Shown in pieces: positions 1 to 13,400 of a stretch of DNA of 64,000 bases (the stretch's first letter is position 1; each line of letters begins with the position of its first letter). The position numbers and the translations under genes were made by a program. The stretch spans positions 32,799,501 through 32,863,500 of the forward strand of contig NC_135137.1 of the NCBI RefSeq assembly GCF_051014445.1. Direction: 5' to 3'. The notes beneath the pieces are model-generated. The model saw only the letters and a list, made by a program, of their open reading frames with translations, searched no databases and was not told where the DNA came from. Origin of the DNA: Colletes latitarsis (lineage: Eukaryota > Arthropoda > Insecta > Hymenoptera > Colletidae).

Positions 1-578
1 TTTAATAAGATTGTACTTTAACATTTAATAATTGTTACGATAGTGGTTCTGTATTTCTCTGTGTACCTAATCTTAAAAATAAGAAACAAAATGTGTCGAA
101 ACGTTAGTGGACTCGGAAGATGATGAATACATTTATCGTTCAATAGGTACAAGCACGAATTTTCTTATAATTCAACAATTACGTGCGACAGATAGGCCAA
201 AAATATTTTTCAGAAGTATTCTTTCGGAAAATAAGCAGTTTTAATACGGCCACGTTACGAAGATACACCATCCAAGAAACGTTGGAATTAATTTACAAAC
301 AAGACACGATTTACACACGAGAATCTCTAATAACTTCATTTGCAACATCCGTGTAAAACACTCCAGTGATCTCACGCGAAATTTTTCGTTCGTAACTATT
401 AGAAAAATTAGTAGAAGTTATACGAGTTTAATAACAATAATACATTGGAAACGAGTAACAAACGGAGACGTAATTTGGCTCGGTGTAAGCAGTACTTATT
501 AATGTATTATTAGAAAACTTTTGCTAATGATCGATTGTCTTGTGAAAAATGTAAACGACCAATGATGATGCATTGTAG
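1..578. other. upstream intron of RhoGEF2, no gene seen
   Basis: AT-rich sequence ending in a splice acceptor (AG at 577-578) ahead of the first recognisable PDZ exon. I could not find the earlier part of the PDZ domain here in any frame, so this is read as intron and the gene starts upstream of the window. Confidence 0.7.
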
Positions 579-3500
579 GCGGTGCAGCCGCGAGAGCTGG
601 CCTTCATGCGGGCGACAAAATAATCAAGGTGAGCTTATTTCGAATTGATATTATTGCAAAGTAACGGTAAAAGAAAAAAAATCATATATTCCACAAAAAT
701 AGTGTAAGCCAACGGTAAATTTTACAATTCGCGGTGTTTCAACGAACGGATCGTTGAGTTTGCGAATTTGAATAATTAATGGCTCACGATACACGCGAAT
801 TCGGATTATTTGTATTTGCGAAGTGTGTATTTACAATCATACATTTACACTATTTATAACCACGATCGGTATTTCCAGGTTAACGGCGTGAATGTAATGC
901 AGTCCACGCATACAGATGTTGTACAGCTCATAAAGTGTAAGTTTACATACTTTCTTTCTTTTCTACGACCTGTTTTTTTTCCTCTTCACTCTGTTATTTC
1001 CAAGGACTTGGGCGCATTATTTTAACAGCGAGACAGCGTGAATGTTGTTGCGCAAAACTTACCCACATATATAGTATGGAATACTGTAGAAACGTTGCAA
1101 AACGATAGTTTTTCGCTGCTGATAAAAGTACCAATGGTTTTATTTTACATAATTTATTCCTATGTAATATATATTAATTAGTATTTAGATATTTTGCAAT
1201 TCAAAGTATATAAACTTTCTTTTCATGTTACAAATATTGATCCAAATATTGTTGGTTAGCAAATGCTTTCTCTTTCTTAGTTTTAAGATTTTTACTCGAA
1301 TTTTTCCTCGATAGATTTCATCGTCTGCATGCTCGTAAAAGAATACAAAGGGTGAACACTTTTTTTTTCACCACGATAGGATTTTCCCGTCGATTGCGCA
1401 TTTTTACGTATTCCGCCTGGCAAGCTTATACGTTTACAGAGGGTAACTCATACTTTGCAAGTTATTCTTATGTGTTATTGATTGTTAATAGTATGGGGTA
1501 GGTGTGCTCTAATGTACCGTACTATAGGTCGTTAACCTGTATTTTTGTTAAAATAGATCTTAAAGATGTTATTATAAACGCGTTACAAAAGTTATTTATA
1601 AGTCACTTGAAAAATAGATAAATCTATAGCGCTTAAAGTAAAGAAAGCAACTTGTGTTTGGAGCATGAGAAAAGTATCATCTATTTGATAACAGAATATT
1701 TACTTAAAGTATAATTATACAGGCTGTTCGGCCACCCCTGGAAAAAATTTTAATGGGGGATTCTAGAGGCCAAAATAAGACGAAAATCAAGAATATCAAT
1801 TTTTCGTTTGAGGTTTCGTTAAAAAGTTATTAACAATTAAATTCAAAAATTTCAAATCGTTCTGAAAAAATTATTTTCGATTGCAGGGGTCAATTATAAT
1901 CATTTTTGGTGAATAGACATACCCCCGAAATCCTACCCACTTTCTAGAAAAAAATTCGAGAAGGAGTGAAATTTTTCGACGGAAAAAAATTTCAAATCGT
2001 TCTGAAAAAATTATTTTCGGTTACAGGGGTCAATTTCAATCATTTTTGGTGAATAGACATACCCCAGAAATCCTACCCACTTTCTAGAAAAAAATTCCTT
2101 ACCGAAAATATAATTTCTGGTCAGAAATGTCTGCCCAGATTTTCATGCGAATCTTTAAAACGTCATAACTTTTGAACGGATTGGACGATTTTAATGTTTA
2201 AAAAAGCAAACTACGCGTATTTTGGTGGAGAACATGTACAAATTGCAAAAATATTTGAAAAGTTGGTCCTTGACCCCGCAAAATGAGAAAAACCCCATAA
2301 AAATGGTCCAATTTTCAAACAGCTATAATTCCCACAATTGTGAAAATATTTCAATGAAACTTTTTTCTGAAGTAGAGCTCATGGGTACCTACAAAAAAGT
2401 ACTAAACAACTTTTCTGTAGGGCGTCAAATGAAATTACTAAAAATCAAAAACGAATTTTTAAGAAAAATCGACAAGGGGGTGCCTAAATTTTTCGGCGAA
2501 AAACAATTTTTTCAAATCGTTCTAAAAAAATTATTTTCGGTTGTGGGGGTCAATTACAATCATTTTTGGTGAATAGACATACCCCCGAAATCCTACCCAC
2601 TTTCTAGAAAAAAATTCGAGATGTGAAATTTTTCGACGGAAAAAAAAAATTTCAAATCGTTCTAAAAAAATTATTTTCGGTTGCGGGGATCAATTACAAT
2701 CATTTTTGGTGAATAGACGTACCCCCGAAATCTTGCGCATTTTCGAGAAAAAAATTCAGTACGAGCGGAACTTTAAACGTTAATAACTTTTTAACGAAGC
2801 CTCAATCAAGAAATTGGTATTCTTGATTTTTGTTTTATTTTGGCCTCTAGAATCCCTCATTAAAATTTTTCCCAGGGTTGGTCGAACCCTCTGTATAGTA
2901 CGAATAGCTTTTAAAACATTGAACTATTATCCAAATTACAGGTCGTTTTAATTAATGAAAAACAAATTAATGAATTCGTCGCGCAGATGCATTTTATTAA
3001 TTCAACAAACAGATACAGTAGTGATGCACTCGTTTCTATACGAAACTTTTCTGTTTAAAAAGAATCAATCACCCCGATCGTGATAATCAAATCTCATATT
3101 GGTTTACATTTTTTTCTCAGTTTCCTGCGGAAGCTTGTGTTTGAGCTATCCAGGTACATCCTGTGTCTGGCAAAGCTTTCATCAAAATTGAACTCTTGAC
3201 CAAGCTTCGTCAATTCGAATAGACGGTGCAATGTAATTTTTGCAGTGTATCGTAAACATTGCGTAAAACCGAGGCAGCGCAAATGTTTGGAAAAGGCAGT
3301 CGAGACTCGGTAATCGAAGATAACAATCGCTTGTGTAATTTTGAGTTTTATCGGTTATATTTGTACCGATTTTCCTCCCTCTCCAATGTTTGCTTGGAAC
3401 TATATCGATACGTTAAACGGCCACCATTTACATTTACGCGTCGTGCTTACGTAAAATGCGGAAAAAGAGGATCATTTAGAAAGATCGCGAGGGACTGTTG

Positions 3501-6500
3501 GTGACTTTACGTCGGGCACACCGACAGAAACGGAGTTTTTGCGGCGACGTTACCAGTGATGTAAGCATGTGAGTTTATAGCGGTGACCGTTCATAGAATT
3601 CTGTCTTCCTCTTTCTAACAGTTCAGGTAGAACACAATGGATGCAGGCTCAGTCCTCCGCGTCGCCTCAACTCTGGTTATTTCGCAAAATTGTGTAACGT
3701 GTGTAAGTTCTGTGTGAACGAAGTCGAACGCGAATGTTTATCCGGGCACTTTGAGTCCTCTGGCTTTAATTAACACGCCAAGGAAGGAACGAAGTCGCGT
3801 CTCAAAGAAGAACAATTATACTTTATCGAGAGCGAGGTATTAAAAAATACACGTTGACTAACCATCATGTATCAATTTTTAAATTACGTGTGTACATTGA
3901 ATTTTATTTTCTCAGATAAATTTTCAAGAAAAAAATCTTCGTTGTGTGTTTCAGGGTCTTTAAAAAGACGCTTTCACGCGTCTAACTCTGATAATATTCT
4001 AAAGTACGGTAGCTGGCCTACTTAATCATTTCATAACGCGGTAGCTCTTACACGCGAGTCCAGATTTCCCTAGATCCATGAATATTTAAACCAGATGTAC
4101 ATGGAGATTTTTCAACAAATGAAAACCAGACCTTATTTGCGATATTATGATTCAAGGACGTGGTACGTTTTCCTCGAGACACGTTCGGTAGAAAATTCTT
4201 ATATTTTTAAATTATTTCGTCATTGGATAAGTTGAAATTTCGTTATCAATTTAGTATATTGCAAAGGATGTATTATGCATATAATGTACTATGTATAATG
4301 CAGTTCCGAACGGATTAACGTGGGCTCTCCGACGGGAATTAATCATGTTAGAACCACAATCTTGTTGAAATAAATATAGTTTTACGAGGAAAGGCGCCTG
4401 CAAAATACGAGTAGGTTTGCAGCTGACCGCCAAGTCAGTGCCGTTTACAGCTGACTCAATCGTTCATTCGGGGTTTTCCACACAGACGCATTTCCAATTG
4501 TTAATTTAAAGATTACATCAACACGGGGATTCTAGTAAAACCAGTTACCAAGTTACATTGTAAACATTTGTAAACTCATCGTTTGTTATCCACATTTTAC
4601 TTGAATATTGAACATAAGAATGTACGTGCTCTCTTAAACTTTAATTACCAATGCAATAATTCTGCTTTTCTGTCGATTATTTACTTAAATGAACAATTGG
4701 TATTAAATGTTAATAATTTCTAGTTTCTAGCACGAACTCTCATTGTGTAGATAATCTTTTACTTTAAAAACATTTATTTAAATATGTACAGATAAATAAA
4801 AACGATATAGAACTATGTTAACCATAAACAATAATTAAATAGACATTTAGATTAAATCGTTAGCCCTTAATCGCTAATGTTATCAAGCAGTTTTATCAAT
4901 TTATTTAATTTATGCACATATTTCGTATCATAAAAAAATTAACAAGTCATCGCGGCTAATCACATCGACCGATGCCAGTAAATAATAATATGAACGAGAC
5001 ATTAAACTAATCTTTACAGATTAACAGTTAGTACAAACTTCAAAGCGTAATCTTCGCAAATCGCTTTGTATCTCTGCAATAAGACACGTTAAATTCGTAA
5101 ACACGTATAATCAGCAATTAAAAAGTTACCGAAAGCTTCGTTTCTGGTAAACATCAGCGATCCATGCACCGTTCGTCGCGTTGATAAAGCCACCATTAAC
5201 GATAACCTGTTTTTTGACATTAGAAGAAGAAAAAAGTTCGCGAGAAGTACACAGTAAGTTTTAAACCATCATAGGCTTTCTCGACGATGCCTTCGACTTG
5301 AAATGTTCGATCCAAAAGTGGACGATAATATTAGAGAGATAGGTTGATCAAGGTGTTGCAGTATAGTAAAATGACGAGGCCTGGTCATATATTGAAAGAT
5401 TAGTCGTACGCGCGTGTAAACATAAGAATCTCGTCATTCATATTAATACACACACCTGGGGCCAAGTTTCTCGGTATGAATGCCTTTGCTCTCGGATCGT
5501 CTCGGGTCGGCATCATTTTACGCAGTTTCGTAGTCGACACGGTTCTCGATGCGCGTATCAAACCGACGAATCTTAGCTTTAATCGACGATACGAAATTAT
5601 CTGAAAATCGATCCATTTCGAACGTGGCTATTTTAATTTGTGTCTATATGAAGACGCCAACCACGTACGACCTGAGGCAGGCTTGGAAGAAAGCTCGCGC
5701 AAAACCGTATTCCGGTATTTTAAGTTCCATTTAAAATGTTTGCGATCCTCGAAATTACATAATTTTGCCGTGAATCGGTTCCTTAATCGTTTCGTTTAAA
5801 TCCAGTCGTTCCGAGTTAAGCGTTTGATTTCGACGTGTTGTATAATTTTTATTTAATTAATTTCGTATTTATTACAAATTGCAATGTTTGTATACGTTGA
5901 TTTTTTAAAAATGCAAATACGTTGCGTATGGAATTCTTGCACGGTCGCAGAGTGTTTGTTTAGATAACAACTTCGAAGATGAATACCACGACATGCTCGA
6001 CGAGCTTTCGAAATCGTTGCGTTAGTGTAAAGAGTAAATTTGGTTTACAGCTTTTTTTTCGGGCAAATGTTTATCATAGAATCGTGACGACTATTAAATA
6101 TTTGCATATATGTGAATAGTAAGGAAAAGAAAAGAGTACAGTTCACTCATTTGGAGTGATCGTATCTCAGTATTCCGTCGGTGCTTCTGTTCAGTATCGA
6201 TCTAATAAACTCAGGCATATTTTACGATACGTTTTTGTACGATAAAGAATTCAGCGTAGACTGTGTTACTTCTAAAAGTGTACTCCAAAATCTGTTAGGT
6301 TGGCTAATTTCGAATTTTTAAAGTGGATGACGTGTTTTGTTTTGTTTCTTTTTTCTGTGAAAAGTATTGTTCTTAACTTATAAAATATATACGCCGTAGT
6401 TTAAAAAAGAATTTATTATATTTTGTGACTTATTTTTAAATGGACTTTGTTTTGAAAATTAGTGACGAGAAGGTGTATTTTCGAACAAAGGGAAAGACGC

Positions 6501-7402
6501 GATACAAATAACAAAAGATATTTTCTACGAAAGTGTTGCGAACGAAAGAATGATTCAAAGATGGTTTAAAGTTTCGTGTTGGTCTTAGTGCAGTCGGTGA
6601 TAATCGCTTTAATAGGCTTATCGAGGTTTCACAACATTAGGAATTGCTGGGAAATTAAAAATATTGAAGTAATAGCGTTGAAAATTATTTATACTAACAT
6701 GGTTTTTAAGTACGATTTTAAATAAGATTGGAAAGAACATTCCTTTTTGGCCAACCCAATATGAGAGATTCGCTATCGATAATTTCAAATAACGTAATAT
6801 TATATTCATATGAAAAAAAAGTCATTAAAGAATTTGCTGACAAATTTTTATTCGATTTACACATTACATTTAAATATATTGGGCTAGGTCTGGGTTAGAA
6901 TTTTAAAAATCTTCCAAAAATTTTAGATGCTTTCGGAATTAATGCTGGAAATATGAATTGAAATTAACTGTGAAGATAGTTTGACTAAACGTGTGGTAAA
7001 AAAATCGGTAAAAAGATTCTGAACCGTTTAAAACAAACAGCATGTGTGGTGATTGTTCGCGAGTAGTTCTCAAAAGAAAGGTGGAGGGTCAAACGCGGGG
7101 GAAGGACCGGCAGAGGTATGCGAAAGGTGACTAATCATCGTCCTTGAACTCTTGTTGCAGCTTCGACGCAGGTGGTACTGACGGTACAGCAGAAGCCAGT
7201 TGCGACGAGCAGCGCGGCGACGACGGCCACGGGGCTACAGGTTGGTCTGGCGGGTGGACAGCATCAAAGACCAGTCAGTCTGTCAGCCGGTACAACGATG
7301 GTATCACCCTCGCAGCCAGCAACTTCTCTGCACAGGGCGTCGACTATACCAGCAACCGGACAACCATGTAACGCACGTATCACGGGACCTCAACCGGTCG
7401 AT
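579..7402 (+). CDS. RhoGEF2: RhoGEF2 PDZ-domain exons (2nd half of the domain) and Ser/Thr-rich linker
   Basis: Three exons (579-628, 879-936, 7161-7402). They encode GGAAARAGLHAGDKIIKVNG, the usual PDZ signature of a small residue-rich turn followed by L-x-x-G-D-x-I-x-x-V-N-G. A helix with HTDVVQLIK and a last strand VVLTVQ follow. In flies the PDZ of RhoGEF2 binds the membrane protein T48; the same partner here is inference. The carboxylate-binding GLGF loop is not in the window. After the domain, exon 7161-7402 continues as a Thr/Ser/Gln-rich linker containing STIP, an S-x-I-P microtubule-tip motif (7340-7351). The 6.2-kb intron 937-7160 splits the domain and carries two transposon copies. 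Confidence 0.92.
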
Positions 7403-10400
7403 GTAAGTCAAAATTCCTTGTAAAAAGAAAACGTAGATTTCGTTTCTATAATTAGGTATTCAACATTGTTTCCTCTCACACGATTAGCTCTACTTAACAC
7501 ATTGACTGCCACGTTATCCACATATAGTTTTCTTTAAAATTAGTTTCATTAAGCAACCAACAAAGTTAATTTCCAAGAGATGTTAAAGAAAATATTGGTT
7601 TGAACGGAAAGTGCGTTTTTATTCTAAATAAATTTGATTTAATTAATTACATTGTTTCCATTAATCTCTGTTGTACGTTTCTACTCCATGAAAGCTTAAA
7701 TTTTATTTTTAGTGATGTAGGTCCTAGAAAAATAAACAAAAAAGTAATAATTTTGTATGTTCTTTTGTGTTTCAGCATGAGAAGAAACGGCAGCTTGAAA
7801 CACAGCGCGTTCATACGTTACAACTTATGTTGGAGAAGGAACAAAGTTATGTTGACAAGCTTCGTAGTGAACTCGCAAAAGCTGGCACTGGTAGTGGAAA
7901 TGTTAACATTGTAACACTGCAAGCAGAATTGGCAGGTGCTGAAAGGAGGTTGCACACCATGCAGGATCAGCTAGCAGCGATTACTACCAATGAACAGGTC
8001 TGATTTTTTTTCTACTTGGTGTGCTTTGACGCGTCATCCAAATAATATTTAAGATTTCTGTTCATTCTACTAATGTAGTGCGTAAATTTTATATTAGTAA
8101 ATTAGTCATTTATATACACATAATATAAATATCACGTTATAACTCATAATCTTATTCGTAAAATATGAATTCGTTTTAACGCTTAATTCATTAACATTTA
8201 TTATACTCTTACATTTGTTCTTGCCTTGCTTTTATATAAGTGTTTGACAGCTGAAGTTGATGCTATTCAGTGTACCAAATAGTTGCTCGGCATGATGTTA
8301 TTAAGGTGTTTATGTTTCTCAATAGAAGGCATTGATGATTAAAGTATGATTATAATATTTTTTTTTATCACTGATTTTGTAGTAGTTCATTAATTTTTTA
8401 TCGGTATATTACTAGCTTATAGTTAGAAATGTGCAAGGCCTCGAAAATATCGAGTCGAGACGAGAATTTCATTGAGAATATAGATATTCTCGATCAGAAA
8501 CATACTTTCGAGATCCCGCCTTGTCTCAAACATCGAGGCTCCGCATACTTCTACTTATAGTGTATGATGGTAAACAGCAAGAAATGATAAAACTTATGTT
8601 ATGCTTCTGTACGTGTTTCTGTTTGAGCTATAGATATGTAATTTTTATATAAGGTGTGCTTGCATTGCAATTGAGATTTTCAAATTCGGTCATGTAGGGA
8701 TGTATTTAAGCTTTTGCTAACTTTATCTAACCAGCTTTTGTTGTGTCTTACAGCTTTGCTCGTTGGTAACAAACACCTCGTGTTCCCCGGGCTATTATCC
8801 ACCCTTATGTAGTAGCAGTGGTGACGTACCACCGCCTCTACCATCTCGTAAGTCCTTGTCCATGCAAAGCCTATCTCCACCACCATTGCCTCCTAGACCT
8901 CCTCCTACAAATACACACAACGTAGCCCAGTTGGAGCTGGAGTGTCATCTGTTGACTCATTTAACGCCCTCAACCATCAGTCATGGCATACCTAACTCTG
9001 TAAGTAGTCTAATCACTAAGTCATTAAATAAGTAATTTATACAAATGCATGGTAAAGAAAACGTATCACACAATAGTGTGCATACTTCGGACAAGTAACT
9101 CATATTTATCCATTGAACAATTATATAGTTTAAAATTTCTACATCCTTTAAAACATTTTACAATGTTTAACTCCAAATTTGTTTCAGTCCACACACTTTA
9201 TCCACAGTATTTGTTACGCAAATAGGTTTATGTGCAACTATATTAAACGAGCCTTATATTTAATATAAACTATGTTCATTGTTCATTGATATTGTGTTGC
9301 TTGAATATTACGAAACTGTATTAAGTAATGTCTTCAAGTATGGTTGTGAAATGCATTGGAGTATGGTTTCTGTGATTTACTAGAAATTTATGGTGTCTCT
9401 TTAAAAACATGTCTTTCATTGCAGTAATTTTTATGATTGCATTGTTTATTTTGTAAGATCGATTTAGTGGTTACATGCATATTATGTATTTTATTACAGT
9501 TTTACATAATTAATTGTTTAATGTTTTTATTTTCTATACTTAACCCTACCGTTATCGATAATCTTTTAATTATTATTGAACTTTCTTATAGCTTTCACAG
9601 GGTGCAAATTTGGGCTCTTCAAATTCACTAAATAAACACCAACGAACGAAATCCAGTCCAGAACAACTAGGAACTACAACCATTTCTCCGTCAGAAGCTA
9701 GTAGACGTTTAATAGCGTCAGAATCAATGAATGATCTTTCTCCTCCTAGACACGTGAGGCATAGTGACATTGATATAGATGAATTACCTCATATCACTCC
9801 ACCGGGAACTCCACCTCCACCATATCCAATCGCTAGTCCAGGAAACGATACCGCTAATTCTACTATAAACGATGTAAGTCTTTTTTTAAAGCTAAATTTT
9901 TCGAATTGTACGTGATAGTTATTAAGCAAGTATTTTTTTTTGTTTCACAGGCTATTTTAAACGAAAGCATTCCTGGATTACCAACATTACAACAACCAAT
10001 CATGTCAATGGAAGATGATGATATGAGTGACCAAGAAGTTGTAAGTTTTTGACAGCATATTTTTATTTACAATAAAATAATTTATGTCATTATTCAATTA
10101 TGATTAAATACTATTTTAGGGGCAACTAGAAGATCACGGCCCATTTAAATCTTTATCTCGATTATGGGGACATCACGCACATCTTGCTGTATTTATTAAT
10201 TATGTTTTATCAAACAGTGATCCCTCCAGTCTGGTGAGTACTATGTTAATGCTTTTTTGCAGTATCGATTGTGACTTTCATTATCTAAAAGTATTCATAT
10301 TATTGTAGTTGTTCTATTTAGTAACGGATCTGTACAAAGAAGGCAATGCAAAGGAAATGAGGAAGTGGGCATATGAAATTCATTCTAGTTTTTTAGTACC

Positions 10401-13400
10401 TGGTGCAGTAAGTAGTTAAAAAAATTATACATTTTTTACAATTCAAGTAATGTATTTTTGCAATTTATATTAATGTATTTAATATAAACTTCTTTATTCA
10501 GCCTCTCCGTCTGCATAATGTAGACGAAAATGTAGCACATGAAATAGACGATGTTCTTTTAAAAGAATCTGATAAAGAAGAGATTCTGCGAAAAGTATGT
10601 ATTCCATTGTACCTACACTAATAATCGCTTGGTATAGTTCTGTAAAATGTTATGCTTTCGACAGATCTTCTTAAAAGCACGTACGCGCGCGAAAGAAGAA
10701 CTGAACGAGCAACTTGCAGACTTTCAACAAAAAAGAACGGCCGGATTGGGGATGTTATTTGGTCCAAGCGATGCTCAATTGGATGAAAGTGCATCTGATA
10801 AGGCACGAGAAACAAAAATTATAGAAACATACCTCTTACCCAAGATGGAGCCTTATCTGTAAGATTGTTAATTTAGATTCATATAGTAGATGTTTGTTCT
10901 TTGATGTTTGTGCGTGATATTACATTATTATTTATTTATGAAATGTTTCAGAGAAGATATAGAAAAAGAACACGTAGATTTGCGACAATTTACAACAGCA
11001 GCGGGTCTGGCAACAATATTGACAAAAATTTTCCAAGTCCGACCAGTATCACTTGACCGAGTACCTACCTTTGTTGCAAAAGATAAATCGAATATTAAAG
11101 CGCGCTTGCTTACAGGAAAGGCAAGAAAAATGACAATCAGAGGTCATCATTTTGTAGCTCATCAGTACTTTACTATTACTTACTGCAATCATTGTCAACT
11201 TATCATCGGTGGAATTGGACCTCAAGGATATTTATGTAATGGTACGTAAAATTATCTTCACACATTATTTATACATTTTTTACACAATAAATTTTAGATG
11301 AAAATTATGGTTAAAATTTAATGAAAACTCGATATATTTTTAATTATAGATTGTTCTCTAAGTGTACATCGTCAATGTGTTCGCGTAGTAGAAGAAAATT
11401 GTCTAGGACCATTGGTTAAGAAGGAAAGGGTGAACGAACGTATAAGCAAACTCATGGAACGCATTATTCCTGAAAGGAAACCTCCGTCGTCGCATCATCA
11501 TCATCATTCTCAGAATCATATGCTTCATGGTAAGTAATATGAATATTTCAATGACATCATAAAATCTGGAAATAAATCAATAATTACTTAATGTAAAATT
11601 TCTCAATGTTACAGTTGATAAACTGAAAAAGAGTGAAGAAGATGCTGGTGCATTGACTGATGGAGAAAATGGTAAGTCTATTACTTACGTTAAATCATTC
11701 AATCGAATAAAATTTATAATAATATTTCAAGTAAAAGTTATTAGATATTTGTCTTTTCTTCTACAATATGATATTGGTATGATACAATGCGTGGTTGATG
11801 CCGTTTTAATACTCCCTAATATTGCATGAATTAATTTGTTTTGCAACAGTTATATTTTATACATATCAATAAACCTTGACATTTCGCATATTGTGAAATA
11901 CAATAGGACATCTACATTTTTCTATGACAGTTTTACGACTTACGATTTCTAATCTTCATGGTAACGGGCGAATCTATTACTTAGTACGATTGGAAGGCAA
12001 CAAACAACTTTCCTTTTTTTTATTTTTTATTTGCGATAACAATACGCTTATGCACATTAATCAGTTCACAATTCAAGCAGCAAGATAACTCAAGTGCCAT
12101 TAATTTCACCACAATGCTAAGAATAAAAGTTACATTTTATGTACGGTGCACATACAACCAACCCCAATACTTTTACTTTATTGCATTTAGTCGTTATTAA
12201 GTATTCTGACATCAGACACAAGTTCGTTACAATGTCACGACAGATGTAACAAAACTGTCTAGCAAGTTACTTTATTCGGTACTGAGAAAATTAAATTATT
12301 AATTAATTGGCAAAATAATTAAGTGTAATTTTTGAATTATAACTACATTGTTGTCAATCTGCAAATTTTAATTATGCGTTGCATTATCTTAAAAGCTTAC
12401 ACTTACATACGTTTGTTCTTTGTTTTTTGTTAATGTTATCCGTTATCGCGAAGAGTACTGTCTTCATCTCGAACGAGGCGTTTCTTGATGAACGTGGGTC
12501 ACGTCAGCCATTATTCAGAGTTTTCGTCTCATTAGCAGCGTTTGTATTCATTATAAATCATCGGTGAAATTTATTTTCTCGTGAAATACATACTTAAAAG
12601 TGCGCGTCGGTGGCAAAATCATTGTCTAAGGTTGTGAAAAATATTCCATGACAGTCTCTCATAGAGAGATTGTTTGCCACGGTGTTGAATGGTTCTTTAT
12701 CGACATCCTCTTTTCATTCTTTTGAACTGATAATGTGCCGCCTCGATAAAGCTTTTTCGTGGGAGCACGTAGATCTTTGAAAACATACACGTATTCACGA
12801 AGAAAATAATAACGAAGAATAAATTAAAAACAGAATAATTTCTAGAATATTACATATACTATATTTATTTTTGGCGTATATTTTCGTGTTTCATAATTTT
12901 TAAACAATTGATTGCGGTTGAAAATTTTAAAAAAGTCAGTATTAAGATACAGTGCAATCGATTGTTCACGCTGAAATTCAGAACAGCGTGTAGGTGGATT
13001 TTATCGAGCAATGCTGTTATAATAATCATACTTCCTGATAAAGAAGTTGTGCAAAACGTATTGTGTTGATTGTGTGCTACGCTTCCTATTAAAATATAGA
13101 GGAGAGAAAGGAAGGAAGGAAGGAAGCAAGCGAGCAAGAGGAGAGGAAATCGCGAAAAGAGGCCTAGAACTTTAGTACTGCATATATGTATTCATACACA
13201 GGGTGTGGTAATAATTTTTCATCAAATAAATTTTGTTCCTTTGCAGTGGAATATTTTGTATAATTCTGGAAGAAAGGAACAGTAATTAAAAGACATCTTT
13301 TAGGAATACAATAGATATTTTCAAACATTTCATTAGAATTCTGTGAATATTGTTCTTAAACTGCTTTAATGTTCGGCCACCCCTGGGAAAAATTTTAATG

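Noticed and set aside
1720..2893. CRISPR-like array because of four repeated modules
   Set aside because: The modules are long, imperfect, unevenly spaced and enclosed in transposon ends; eukaryotic context.
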